NCBI RefSeq assembly: GCF_036417845.1
Contig: NC_089985.1
Span: forward strand, 29,284,583-29,348,582
Direction: 5' to 3'
Source of the DNA: Apteryx mantelli
Lineage: Eukaryota > Chordata > Aves > Apterygiformes > Apterygidae
Length of the DNA stretch: 64,000 bases
Part shown: piece after piece, positions 51,201-62,100 of the stretch
Layout: each line of letters opens with the position of its first letter
Position numbering within the stretch: the first letter of the stretch is position 1
Made by a program: the position numbers and the translations under genes
The notes under the pieces: generated by a model
Seen by the model: only the letters and a program-made list of their open reading frames with translations
What the model was told of the DNA's origin: nothing
Database searches by the model: none

Positions 51201-53331
51201 TTCTGCCTGTTGTTTTTCATTTGACATTGGCTGGGTTTATATTCCAGTTTTTGTTAGGTTTGGCATGGCTATGTTAAATTCATCTTTGTTACTCTTTTTT
51301 TTTCTTCTTGTGAAAGTGATTCTACATTGGAATCAAATTTTCTCTTATTTTTTATAAAACAAATTCTGCACCTAATATCTCTCACTAGTTTCTTTTTTTC
51401 CTCCCAGCTCCATAATTATTTTTGTATCCACGCACCACTGGGCTACTTTGCAGTGTCTGTTTTAAAATGCAGGCACTAGAATTGCACATGGTATGGTCCC
51501 GTTAAATCTGTGTCTAGAGGTAAATTACCAACTTTCCTTCCTTTATACGCCAGTGAGTACATTAACCCATTTTGCCAAGCCTCATTGAATCAATTTATAA
51601 ATTTCAAAATATACTCTATTTCTAGCTGATGGTATTGTTTAAGGATATTGAAAGGAAATGAAATTAGCTCGAAGTGATATAATTGGGAGACTTCAACTTG
51701 AAAGATCTTGAAACATTTTTTTTCTTTAATGATTATCGTTCCCCCTTTTTTGTCTCGGGGAGAATGGCAAGTCAGTTATCTTTATCTATAATGTGTTTGT
51801 AAAAGGAATAACACGGTTGCACCTCTAACACTTCCAACCTGCTACTCCAGCTAGGTATCACTAGTTTATGCAGCCTACAAAGAGAAAATTATTTTTAAGG
51901 AATAAAAACTGAATTTTGTAGTGCATGGGGATGAATGTTGTGACTGTGGATTGAAATGAAGTGCAATTTTGGAAGGAAAGTATATTCTTTAGTTGAACAA
52001 ACTCGTGACATACCCATAATTGAGATAACATTTGTATTTAATATTTGTTTTAATGTTTTCTCTGCACTAGCACAAGTCGATTACAGCTTGTAAAAGAAGA
52101 TGTTGTTTTTAGTATTTTATTCATACCTATTTGATGTGCTGGAAGGAGGTAGATGGAGGCAAGCGTGTGCTGAATTTCATTCTGGTCTTGGGAACAGCAA
52201 TATTATGTGTTGTTTTTTGGTCAATATGTGTGATAAAATCTCAATCGAGTCCAATGGAGGTGAACTTTAGCTTTTGAAGAACAGTGATTAAATCCCTTCT
52301 TTGTGTACGCTTGCCTAAATCGTTTGCACAGATCTCATTCTCTCTTAAAATGCATTTGTTGATGGCAAGAGGGAAGTTTTAAAAGTCATTTCTTTAGGAA
52401 TTAAATGGAAATATTTGTCACGACCAGTAAGGCAAAAGTTCAATATAATATCAGATGAAAAGAGCACTGGCCTTGTGTGCCTTTGGTAGCTAATATAAAG
52501 TAGAATTGGTAAGCAGCTTTTACTCTGCTGGCTTTGAAGCTGTTTTCAGCAGGGTCACCTTCGATCAAGAGATCTTGGACTTGAGGTTTGAGATTTTGTT
52601 GGGGTCAGATAGGTGAAAGCAGAAGTGGAAAATCATAATTTGTTAAATCCATTCATAGTAGTCATATACTGTTGTGCTGATGTTAATGATACAGGAATAT
52701 AAAAACATTATAGTTCTTCCCGGGTTTTGTAACCTTTCCAGCCGGACTTAATTGCATAGCTGTAGCATTGATCTATACATCAAATAGAGGGATTAAAATT
52801 AATTCTTGGTTTATACAGTTTACTTTAGAGACTTTAATTTTTTTGTTTGCTCCCTTAATTGGAACTGAGTAAAAGAAAATGTGTTGCCTTTCGGTGAAAA
52901 CGTGAAACCAAGAGGCTTTTTTTTTTTTTTTTTTATGTGCAGTGACAAATGTCTTTGTATGGAAAAGGTTCTCTGAAATACAAGAATGCATTTTAATATT
53001 TTTGTTGAATCACTTTTTCCAACTGTGGAACCTGTACTGAAATTAATGCAAGTTATGTGTGGCATTTATCTTTCTTTTTATAATTTTTTTTTGTAAGCTG
53101 CCTACAGAGACTACTGATTGATGAGGGGCAAGATATGATTGTCCGTTTTGTTTTCCAGTTTCAGGTGTGTCCAAAAAGTTTGTGTGTTTCTACCCCTGGC
53201 CATCGAACTGATCTCTTTCAGCGAGACCCTCAAAATGTTCTGATAACAGACTTCTTTGGCAGTGTAAGAAAGGTGGAAATTACGGCAGAGACAATTTCTT
53301 TGGACCCTAATTTAGCTGCCTTTGAAAGCAA
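35863..53331 (+). CDS. PIGK: PIGK, GPI transamidase catalytic subunit: coding exons 1-9, C-terminus not found
   Basis: PIGK is the catalytic subunit of GPI transamidase in the ER membrane, together with PIGT, PIGS, PIGU and GPAA1. It cleaves the C-terminal signal of precursor proteins and transfers them to GPI. It belongs to the legumain-like C13 cysteine peptidase family. Nine exons of 78, 54, 92, 136, 112, 97, 118, 111 and 173 nt join in frame to 323 codons plus two bases. Residues 1-23 look like a signal peptide (Arg-rich start, then [13 protein letters not shown]). The catalytic His is residue 159 in MTGHGGNG and the catalytic Cys is residue 201 in [12 protein letters not shown]. Cys87 in DDMACNPRN corresponds to the human cysteine bonded to PIGT. 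The human protein has 395 residues, so about 70, including the membrane anchor, remain unplaced and are probably right of the window. Confidence 0.96.
35941..37399 (+). other. PIGK intron 1
   Basis: A 1,459-nt intron whose first 300 bases are CpG-island sequence. The rest is AT-rich with no recognised content. Confidence 0.85.
37400..37453 (+). CDS. PIGK: PIGK coding exon 2
   Basis: A strong acceptor (CTTTTTCAG) and a GTAAGT donor bound 18 codons in phase 0. They read [18 protein letters not shown], the conserved start of the mature lumenal domain. Confidence 0.96.
37454..39729 (+). other. PIGK intron 2
   Basis: A 2,276-nt AT-rich intron. It holds a possible CR1-related fragment around 38,860-39,140 and a T15 run at 39,364-39,378. 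Confidence 0.85.
38860..39140 (+). repeat. possible degraded CR1-like fragment
   Basis: The part 'ggttgcctctggagattttg', then 'tttgaggacagattaa' after a gap, resembles the CR1 sense-strand end 'tctctggaggtttttaagaacagactagacaaa'. The element is far diverged and its borders are estimates. Confidence 0.3.
39730..39821 (+). CDS. PIGK: PIGK coding exon 3
   Basis: It encodes [17 protein letters not shown] and onward to GIPD, the first strand and helix of the caspase-like fold. It ends with two bases (AG) that pair with T of exon 4 to make serine. Confidence 0.96.
39822..43151 (+). other. PIGK intron 3
   Basis: A 3,330-nt intron, mostly AT-rich. No gene or firm repeat was seen. Confidence 0.85.
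43152..43287 (+). CDS. PIGK: PIGK coding exon 4
   Basis: It encodes [16 protein letters not shown] and onward to [10 protein letters not shown]. It includes Cys87, the likely partner of the intermolecular disulfide with PIGT. The donor is GTGACT after GAG, a weaker site than its neighbours. The frame also stays open through the donor for several codons before a stop. Confidence 0.95.
43288..44586 (+). other. PIGK intron 4
   Basis: A 1,299-nt AT-rich intron with nothing recognised in it. Confidence 0.85.
44587..44698 (+). CDS. PIGK: PIGK coding exon 5
   Basis: It encodes [18 protein letters not shown] and onward to NILIYMT. It ends one base into the glycine codon just before the catalytic histidine, so the catalytic His motif is split by intron 5. 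Confidence 0.95.
44699..45084 (+). other. PIGK intron 5
   Basis: A 386-nt intron ending in repeated 'tgcc' and a run of 16 C directly before the TTCAG acceptor. Confidence 0.9.
45064..45079 (+). repeat. C16 homopolymer at the PIGK exon 6 acceptor
   Basis: Sixteen consecutive C residues form most of the polypyrimidine tract between 'gcctgcct' and TTCAG. Confidence 0.85.
45085..45181 (+). CDS. PIGK: PIGK coding exon 6 (catalytic His)
   Basis: It encodes [18 protein letters not shown] and onward to QMWQKR. The catalytic His is the first full codon. The acceptor follows a homopolymer C tract and TTCAG. The donor is GTAAGA. Confidence 0.95.
45182..45532 (+). other. PIGK intron 6
   Basis: A 351-nt AT-rich intron with a GTAAGA donor and a TTTCAG acceptor. 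Nothing else was seen. Confidence 0.9.
45533..45650 (+). CDS. PIGK: PIGK coding exon 7 (catalytic Cys)
   Basis: It encodes [18 protein letters not shown] and onward to [10 protein letters not shown]. The Cys in DTCQGAS is the nucleophile of the transamidase. The acceptor is TTTCTTTCAG and the donor is GTAAGT. Confidence 0.96.
45651..46351 (+). other. PIGK intron 7
   Basis: A 701-nt AT-rich intron. A short AT repeat ('ataatattatatataata') lies shortly before the acceptor. Confidence 0.9.
46352..46462 (+). CDS. PIGK: PIGK coding exon 8
   Basis: Thirty-seven codons in phase 0 read [20 protein letters not shown] and onward to QTNMNDL. The acceptor is TTTTTAAG and the donor is GTAAGT. Confidence 0.95.
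46588..46610 (+). repeat. G-rich run with G-quadruplex potential
   Basis: G4-T-G5-T-G10-T-G lies on the transcribed-sense strand, 126 bases downstream of the exon 8 donor. Confidence 0.7.
51440..51545 (-). repeat. old CR1-like fragment
   Basis: The phrases 'aaaatgcaggcactagaatt', 'gcacatggtatggtcc' and 'gtctagaggtaaattaccaa' resemble the reverse strand of an old CR1/L3-like element ('...caccaaaattgcacacagtattcc...gtagagaggtaaaattac...'). It is diverged and the ends are approximate. Confidence 0.4.
53159..53331 (+). CDS. PIGK: PIGK coding exon 9
   Basis: It encodes [20 protein letters not shown] and onward to [16 protein letters not shown], then a less conserved tail [11 protein letters not shown]. 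It ends in AA before GTAAGT. Reading through the donor would give AAG TAA, an immediate stop. The next exon was not identified. Confidence 0.94.
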
Positions 53332-53935
53332 GTAAGTAGTCATTATTTAGATTTGATTTGCATAGGTCTGCGCAGCAGAAGCAGAAAAGTCTCAGCTGTC
53401 AAGGAAAGCAGAACTGTTTTCCAGTCTGTTTGCTACAGCCGTGTTCAAAGAATCAGGGAGCCAGGATAGCCCTGCAGGCCTGGAGAGCTATTTCCTACAG
53501 ACCTCCTGAGGCAAAAGCTACTCGGAGAATGAGAATTCTTTCCAACCCTTTACGGGCAGCCGTATTCAAAGGCTGCTCTTACCCTGTGTGGTGTAAACAT
53601 GAAATTCAGCCATGAGATATTTTAAAACAAATTAATTTTATTGTATTGGATACTTGTCTCTACTTAAATCTATTCTGACTATTTAAACAACTACTGGACT
53701 GTCCTGTTTTAATGTGGAAGCCTAAAAAGTGGTGTGTTTGGCTTAAGTGACTTTGTCAATATGTATTTTCGTAAAACTGTTGGAAGTGAAGTTTAAAAGT
53801 AGGAAATTTTTATCTATATTGGCAGCAACAATTATATTCTTTTCCTCTTCTGTGAGGAAATTTTGTTTTTAAGCACAGTTTTACATAGAAAACCTAGAGG
53901 ATTGCTTTTTGCATTTTCTAGTACTTTCAAATCTG

Positions 53936-53937
53936 AA

Positions 53938-53968
<31 letters not shown>

Positions 53969-53974
53969 TTTTTT
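53936..53974. repeat. (TA)n microsatellite flanked by A and T runs
   Basis: The order is A11, then about eleven TA units, then T6. The whole tract is self-complementary and can fold into a cruciform or hairpin. Confidence 0.9.
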
Positions 53975-56900
53975 AGTTCTTTAAAACTAGCCACAGAGAA
54001 ATTTTCATCAGAAGAGTTTCTTGGAACTCTAGTTGAAATTTTGAAGCTCTAGAGTGTATTCTGTTTATATGTACTCTGTAAATACCAATAGTAATACGGT
54101 ACTAGGTTGAATCCTATAATGTTGTATTCTGTGCCTGGCAAAATGAAATTCTTAGTTTAAATTGATACTTTGTGAAAAATATGAAGGTCGTGTAGTTATG
54201 AGCCAGTTTTATATAATAGATTCTAACTGATGCTATTACTCATAAAGCTGGGATTTGTCAGCTGAAAACTTTCTATTTAAAATTTCTCACCCCTTTATTC
54301 TATCTAGCAAATAAATACTACTAAAGACGAAGGTATGGATGTCAACAACAACAAAAAACAGTCAAAAATGTTCTTTCTTCCTTGTTAGTTCTTGTATTAT
54401 GTGCAGAAACATTTTGTTACTGTAAATCACTACTCCTTCAGATAAGCTCTGAGTTTAAACCATCAGTTAGTTGATTTCGCGTAATGTGCGGCATCTGGAG
54501 TTTCTTAATAGATGCTTTGTTTCTGCTCTGCAAATTCTGTGTCTTTTGGCCTTAACTGTCATGAGGATTTCTGTTGCTGAGATGCAACTCCTTGTCTGAA
54601 TAAAATCACTAATCCAAGTTAATTGATAGAAATTATAGCAGCTTCCATTACTTCATGAAGAAAGAGTTCTAAGCTCCCTTTATTTTTGGCATTCTGTTGC
54701 CACCTATTGGGAACATGTAAAGAAAGATGTGCTTGCACTGTAGAGTTTATTTAGCATTTTTCTTGTATTTCTTTTGCATCTTTTACATTTTATGAAACTT
54801 TCCTCTAGAAGGAAAAAAAAGAATTGAAATAGACTACTATAACCAGAGATGTAAATATTTTTAACCCATAAATTTATGTAAATTATTGTCTGCCTTGTAG
54901 AATATCACTCCAGTCAAAGCACAAGTTAGTGGATGTCAGTTCTATAAATTTTCAAGAAGATAACAGTACCTCTGGTGCTCATAATTTAAATTATTCACAC
55001 TTTTGATTCTAAGTTTAGTGTAATTGTTTTTCTTTCTTGCTGTATTTTCACATGTATCGTGCACATTATTACCAACCATATTCATCTTAAGCTTATTCTG
55101 TGACTCCTTAGTTTAGAACAACACTTAGCGAGACTAAATTTGTTTCTTCTCTGAAGAATAAAAAAACATTTTGTGCAAATAGTAGAGCTTTTGCCAATCA
55201 AAAACTGTGTTGAAAACCTACCTGTGTGTATTTCTAATTTGTGGATGATTAAGGGGAGAAACAGGTTTCACCACCTTTGCTGTTCTGGAACAGGAAGTGA
55301 CATTGTAATTTTCAACTTTTAATTTTGAGCTATTTGTGTGCCGATTTATGAGCTTTTTAGTTACCGGCACACTCCTGACTTGGGCACATGGAAGCAATGT
55401 TGAGGAATAGGTACTCACGCACAAATGGGAGCGTTATCTTTGTGACACTTTCTGATGTGTAATGAAAGCTGTATTACATGAGTATAATTCCGGTTAACTG
55501 AGGTCTGTGAAACTGGAAGGGGTGGGAACGTGCTGGTTTAGTAGCTGAGAAGTTCCCCTTCCTGAGAGAATTTTTGAGAATCTGTAGGCCTTGGAGCTGA
55601 AGCACACACACAAAGCTTAAAGTAATTTGTAGTGTCTGTAATATATAACTTGTTTTAAATAGTCTCCTGTAAAATAATAAAGGTTATTCATTGCACTATA
55701 TTCAGATATGCTTTTCCAAAGATGACTTCCGTTCTCAGTTTCTTGTAACCACCTTGGGAGATTTTAAAGAGAGAATATTTTTAATGGAGAAGAAAGTATG
55801 GACTTGTAGAGAAGTGCTGGAAGACTGTAGTACATCTTCATAGATAGTCATGTGGAGTGTTTAATAAATTCCTCAAACAGGTCCCTAGGTCTGTACCTCT
55901 TAGTGTGGCAGAGATCTGTTTTATGACAACAAAGTTAAGAATTATAGCTTTAAATGGAAAAAAGTTAGGAATATTTCATATAGTATTATTCTACTTTGAA
56001 AGCTTGATGAACGATTTCCTTCTTCCCGTCCAAAAGGCAATATGTGTAGAGTAACTGTATACAGGAGTTTGAGGCTGGTTTGACTACTCATCGGGTTTTT
56101 TCCTCTTTTACAGCTTCTAAATCACGATGAACTGCAGCAATGCATTGCATGTCATTTTAATAATCACTTTTTGCACTTACTTGTGACACATATATGGTAG
56201 TTATTTTGCACAGGCTTATGCAATGGAAACAGAAAGCTGAGGGTGTACTTTGTGCAAGATGTCACAGAAGTAGCAAAGGTGAGGCTCCACACCGTTAGGT
56301 ATTCCTGTGTGGACTGTACATGCTGAGAAATATTTAAAGGTTTAGAGTTTTTTTCCCCTTAATTAAAAATGTTATGCTTTAATAAAAAGACAGTTTTGGA
56401 GGATGTGCTCTTCAAGAACTAATTGCCCTTTTTTTTTTATTTCAAGAATATTCTAAATGTTATACACAGCTGTTTCTGAGGGTATTAAGAAGTCTCAACA
56501 CTTCACAAATTATGTGGTCTTTGAATCGATACTGCCTAGATTAATTACAGCTTGCCCCAAATTAATATATGAAAGAAAGAATGAGGGTGAATATTCTTCC
56601 ATGATCAGTGTTAGCTCAAACATTATGCCTTTCCTGAATGTGATGTCTGTTGACATACCCCAGATCGCACTCTTATGTAAAGATAGGAAAAAACGGGGCT
56701 AACACAGGCTGATTTATTATTTTCGGTGTCATCAGGAGAGTCTGAGTTCTGTATCCAAACCAGCTTCTTGGGAAGCAACTTGAGTATCTCTGCTGCACCA
56801 AGTTTGCAACAGAATAATCTTAAGTTTCTGAGGTATTAAGCATTTCAAAAATGTTGTTACATACCTGGTTAAGTTAATGGGAAAGGCTTTTTTATATCTC

Positions 56901-58914
56901 GTGTATGTTTACTACGCTGCAGTCTGTGTTTATAAATGTAGTATACATACTACCCTGGCTTACACAATGTTTTCTATCCTGAATATACATAGAGAATGTG
57001 CCTGGAAGATGGATAAGTCTAGAAAAAATTTTCAATTGTGAGATAGAAAGATTTCAGCATTCCAAATACCCTAGGATTGATGAAGGTTATACACACACTC
57101 TTTTTTATTCAAATCTAGTAGCAAAATGCGTTTCTTGTAATGAGATCTTCTGGTTAGTGCTCTGGTTAAGTCTTATTTTGCTTTTAGGATAATTTCATAG
57201 TAAGTGAACTCTTCGCGGGCTCATTTTGTTATATATCAGAACACTAGTTATGAATTGTACAGGATGCTTTCTTGGACTATCCAAGTACTTTATTTACTAT
57301 TTTTCCTCCATTGTTTCTGGGGTTTTAGGATGAAGAAATGTTTTATTCTCCTAAGAAAATAGAGACAAAAAAGGGGTGAGAGGAGGGAAACACTGATTGC
57401 TCCTGGCAGGTAATGAAGGGTAAAGATGCCATCGTGTGAGAAATGAATGCGTATTGGGATCATACCATTCACAAACTGTTCAAGCTGCCATCTAACCCTC
57501 TGCTCTGACTTAGCCAAATCTTTTCCATAGAACTTTGTCCCTTGGTTAGGTCACTGATTAGCGATTGCTTGGTAACGCGGATCCACTCCCAAGCTCAGCA
57601 TTAACTATAGCTGTGCTACCAGGTCACAGCTGGTGGTTTCCTGGCGAGTCGCAGCCCTGCTGTTTGATGGGTATGGACTTTGAAGTTTGCTTGGGCTTGG
57701 GCCGAGACTTGTACAAAGAAAAAACAAGTAATTAATGAAAAAGAGGAGGCTTTCAGTTCACACTGAATTAGGCGAGTATTTGTGAGCAGAGGCTTTAAAA
57801 ATAAAAGGAAAGAAGAATCCTTTGCTCTTTCCTTTCTTCATAGCAGTTTGAATCTAAGCTACGTTCACTTCAAAGGCCTTGTTCTGTAGTTGCTTCAGTC
57901 CTGACTGAGCTGGTAGCTGCCAATTTCAGCAGAAAACCAGAAGGTCTAGGGATCCTGGGGCTTCAGCTGCTTTTTTTGTTTGTAAATCTCTTTTTAAGGT
58001 GAACCGAAAGAGGAAAACAAGTATTAAGGTGTAGAAGAAATCCTGAATCCTGGAGAAGGAGCTGTACAGAGTTTAGTATGTCTAATAAATTGGGAGTCTG
58101 TCTTTTTTGCTCAGATTGTAACTATAACCAGGTAGAATAGTTTCTCTTTTTCAGCTCCTATCATGAGGAAAAGATGTCTATCAGCAGAAAGCATTGATAA
58201 AAATTAGGGGTGAATATTTCTTTTGAGGGTAGTAAGAAGTGAATTAAAGGCAGTGCCATATAAAACCATCCTAGTTTCATTGCTTTTGAGAATTGGGCTT
58301 CATTTTTAATACTTCTGTAAAGAAGAATTGTGGCACTACTAGCAATAACTGTTTTCTTAATATGAATAATTTGGCCTCTTGAGTTCGGAGGAATGCTTGT
58401 GTAATAGAGAATAATTGTGGGCAATTGGTTCATTTGCAGGATGTTAGTGGCTAATACACTCTCAATCAATTTTTTATTAGTGACTCTTTCCCTTCTCTTT
58501 CCTGTGCTTTCTTCTTTTCTACCAGTTATTTTTCCTGAACCCATAGCGATCCAGTTTGCGAAGCGATGGGTAATTTGTTTGCCTAGTAGCTGCTGATTAG
58601 CTCAGTTGACTTTTCTTAAAGAGAGGAAGGCTGGTTTGTTTTGAGATCACCACTAATTTCTGGCCAGAAGCCTTAGATTGAGAGCTCTTCAAAATTAATT
58701 TTAGGACTAATTCTGAAAGCTCCTGTTCTCAGAAAAAAGATCCCAGTTCTGTTTTGTATCCTGATCCACTGTTGTGGCAATGATAAACTTGCATCAACTT
58801 TTTTTTTCCTTTTTTGTTTCTTTTAATCTTCTAACTATTCTTTATGCTTAACATTTTTTTCCAGAGTTGCTCCGTTTGCTTCTGTTTTGGTGACACAAGC
58901 TGCGTGTTGCCGAG

Positions 58915-59185
58915 CCAGGTTTGGACGGTCGTTCCGCAGTCCCGGCCCGGCGAGCTTCAGCAGAGGCCGCCGAGGCAGCGGGTGACGCGCTCGGTGCCGC
59001 GGCCGGCGGCGGGGGGGGAGGCGCGCGGTGCGGCGCGGCGCGGTGCGGGCGCTGCGCTGTGCGGCGGCCGCGCCGAGCCGGCAGGTGGCGGCATTGCTGC
59101 AGGGGAGGCGGCCGCCGGCGCCTTGCCGCGGTCAGCAGCTCCCCGCGGCCAGCCGCGGCCCGGCTTTCGGTGCCTTTGAGTAGGA
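58915..59185. promoter_or_regulatory. isolated CpG island inside PIGK intron 9
   Basis: About 270 bases with very high GC and dense CpG stand alone in AT-rich intron, about 5.6 kb past exon 9. They include 'gcgcggtgcggcgcggcg' and several GC boxes. A strong acceptor-like site (polypyrimidine, then TTTTTTCCAG) ends at 58,864. A GTAGGG donor-like site lies near 59,236. The open frames here are low-complexity. It may be an alternative or antisense promoter. No gene was recognised. Confidence 0.6.
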
Positions 59186-62100
59186 GAAGGTCTGGGGTTC
59201 CTTCCCCCTGCCTGGCATCTGCTTGTAATGTCCCTAGGTAGGGGCAAAAGGAGGCGCCGGGCTTTTTTTGTTGTTGCTGCTCGGAGTAAAGTTATTCTTG
59301 GGTTTTATCTTGTTAAAGTTATAAAGCAGCAGTAATTCATTAGTAACCCGTATCGAATTGCCAGTGGGATTACGACCCTGTTAATTCCAGGTAGTAATAT
59401 TTTTTGGAAACATCTTCTCATGAATTCTGTCATTTTTTTCATGAAACATGCTAATCAGTTCTGCATGTACATTTCCCTCATATCTTATTGTTTTTATGAA
59501 ATAAATTATTAACTGTGGATTTTTGATAAATTTGTGTTTGACTAGCCTAAAATAATTCAAAAAGATTGGCAAGTATTAACTTGCTGTTAAATATTATTGC
59601 TACTTTTTACAGTATTTTGTAAATATTTTTTTCTCCTTGCCTAGATACACACACATATATATAAACTACTATATTAATGTAAAAGAAAGTACCACTCAAG
59701 GTGACGAACCAGCATTAATACACTGGCTATAATATGACAAATTATATAATTAGGGTACAATTTCATTAGTATAACGTCAGGGGAAAGTAAATAAGGATCA
59801 CTGACAATATGGAAAGGAACTGCTAGGTATAAATTGCATTGGAAAGACTTTAGTTACACTAAGATGTTACACTTGATGATTATAGTTCCTATTTAGCAAG
59901 ATATTTTAAAAAACTACTTTGAATAATATATATTCCCATTTGAAAAGGACTTTTTGACAATGCTTTTTGCAAGAATGTTTTTAGTTTTTATTTTTTTCAC
60001 AAAACTATAACTCTTGAGTCATGTTTTGTTTGGTCTTGGATGCTTTTTCCACTTTCTCCAACTTTTGCTGGAGTTTGTGTGGCATCCTGCATTTCTTCTA
60101 TGAGAAAGCTTTAATTGTTAGTATCAGGTTGTGCTACTACCATTTCATACTGTTTTCGGTACAATGCTACTTTGCTGTACCTACATGTAATTATTCCTAA
60201 ATATAATTTCAATAGGGGTTGACATATAAAAACAAACCTCTTGATTTATAGAGGTGCTACATACTGGGAATACTCCACAAAGGTCACTCTGGTCTTCTCC
60301 AAAGCATATGCAAGTCCATAGCAGTCTTTTTATTAACTACAGTAGCTTTCGAATCAAGTCAAAAAGCTACACATTATTCATAAGCAATTTGCATGTGCTG
60401 GTTGACATACACACTTAATAGCATCAGTAGATCTAGTTAGCGTGGACATGTAATGCCTAAAATTGTTGTGTGTCAGATTTAGAAGGGGGTTGTAAGTAAA
60501 TCTAGCAGGCAACATCTAGATAAGTGAGAATATCTAAGAATTATGTAATGCTCAATCTAGATTTTTTTTTAATTCATTTTGTCTTCCTTTATCCACCTTC
60601 TCTTACACTTTTCTTGTATAGCATTTTTTTTGTCTCATTATTTCTCCTTCACCATTTCTTTTTTGTGATCTTTATCTACTGTTATTTTTGCAGTTAAGTG
60701 GGCTGCTCTAAAATTCTAGTCTCCTGCAGTACTCTCTAGATTTCGTAGTGGTCTTTACATGGTTTGATCATCCTGCTTTGCTGTCAAAGTGCTAAACACA
60801 AATTCATATTTATTTGTAGATGTACTTCAGTGGTTGTGCTCTGTATGTTGCCACTCAAGGAAATCATGCAGACAGCTTTCATGTTTGGCATATGTCAGAC
60901 CAGGAAATATTTCATGCAGTTTTGGGGTCTTTACAGAGCTTTGAGATAGCACAATAATTTCAATAAAATTCTTTATTATCATTATTTATTTCCAGTTGAA
61001 AGTATCAAAGCCACTGTTGTGTGGGGAGTTTTTTTGTTTGTTTTAGGATAATTATATTCTTTTTGTGTGATTAAGAAGTAAATTTCAAGGGGGTAGTGAA
61101 AATAGAGGGGAAAGAGCAAGCTGGTAGTTTGAAACAGTTATTACTGGACTGTTAGGTCTTTTGAATTTAGTGGCCAGGCATACGTTAGCTTCCGTCTGCC
61201 CTCAGAAATGAATCTCAGAACATAACTATTAAGTCTCCAGGGCTCAAGCAACATTATTCTTCTTTTTTTTTTTTTTTTAATGGTATTAAACCATATGCAA
61301 GTGCTCTTAGTCCTTTACTGTTTCAATATCATGAAAAAGCTTACACTTGTCTTTTATGAGTGTCTGAGGAATTACCTTCCAGACGGTCAGAGATTTCTGC
61401 CACTGAAAAATCATATCTTGTCCAAAGCTGTGGGGGAAGAAGGGGCATTTTGCCTTCACAACACATCTGTATAACTGATGGCTAGAAGACCATAAGGTGA
61501 TCTCCATCTCCCAGCCCTCCCAATAGCAGATTCTTTTCTTTTGAGTCAGGTGTTCAGGGGACCAAGCTTCTTGTCATAGGACTATCAGATTTATTATGTA
61601 CATGCAAAGATTTGATTTAATGTATTTTTTTGGAAGTCTTATGGTTGATTTCAATAGGAACCAGTCAGGCTGTTAGCTGCAAGATGATCTGGACAATAAT
61701 AATGTTTTTCTGCACTGCTTATTTCTAAAGACTGTTACGCTCAACCAAGTCATGCTTCATAGTGAGAGTATTGAGGGTCCTAGTTCCTTAGTTTAATTAA
61801 AAAAAAAAAAAAGGCATTAGTATGAGTTGTGAGCAGAAAAGAGCTGAACTTGAATAGCATTGAATTATCGCTGGACATCCCTTTCCTGCCCAGTTAGCTG
61901 TTGGAATAGACTAGTGGGAATTTCTGGCAAGGGAAGAGCAGGAAAGCCACAATCACATCAAAGGATATAAAGAAAGCTAGAGGTGATTACAAAAGGCGAT
62001 TCTGATCTGGTAAAGAAAAGGATTTAGGGATGGCTTACTGAACACTGTATAATATTACTTAACTAAATGAGATTGTTTTATATGCTTGGTCTAGGATATC

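Larger units (their letters stand above)
46463..53158 (+). other. PIGK intron 8
   Basis: A 6,696-nt intron. It holds G-rich and C-rich runs (46,588-46,610; 47,022-47,039; 50,441-50,453), T runs (50,746-50,759; 52,917-52,934) and a probable CR1-like fragment at 51,440-51,545. No other gene was recognised. Confidence 0.85.

Noticed and set aside
58865..58918. Possible PIGK exon 10 after the strong acceptor-like TTTTTTCCAG
   Set aside because: Joining it to exon 9 in phase gives residues unlike the conserved PIGK stalk and soon meets a stop in the CpG island. It could at most be a cryptic exon.
58844..59247. Open frames on both strands of the intronic CpG island
   Set aside because: They are low-complexity Arg/Ala/Gly translations. 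Some begin at non-ATG codons, and no domain is visible. The island itself is kept as a regulatory candidate.
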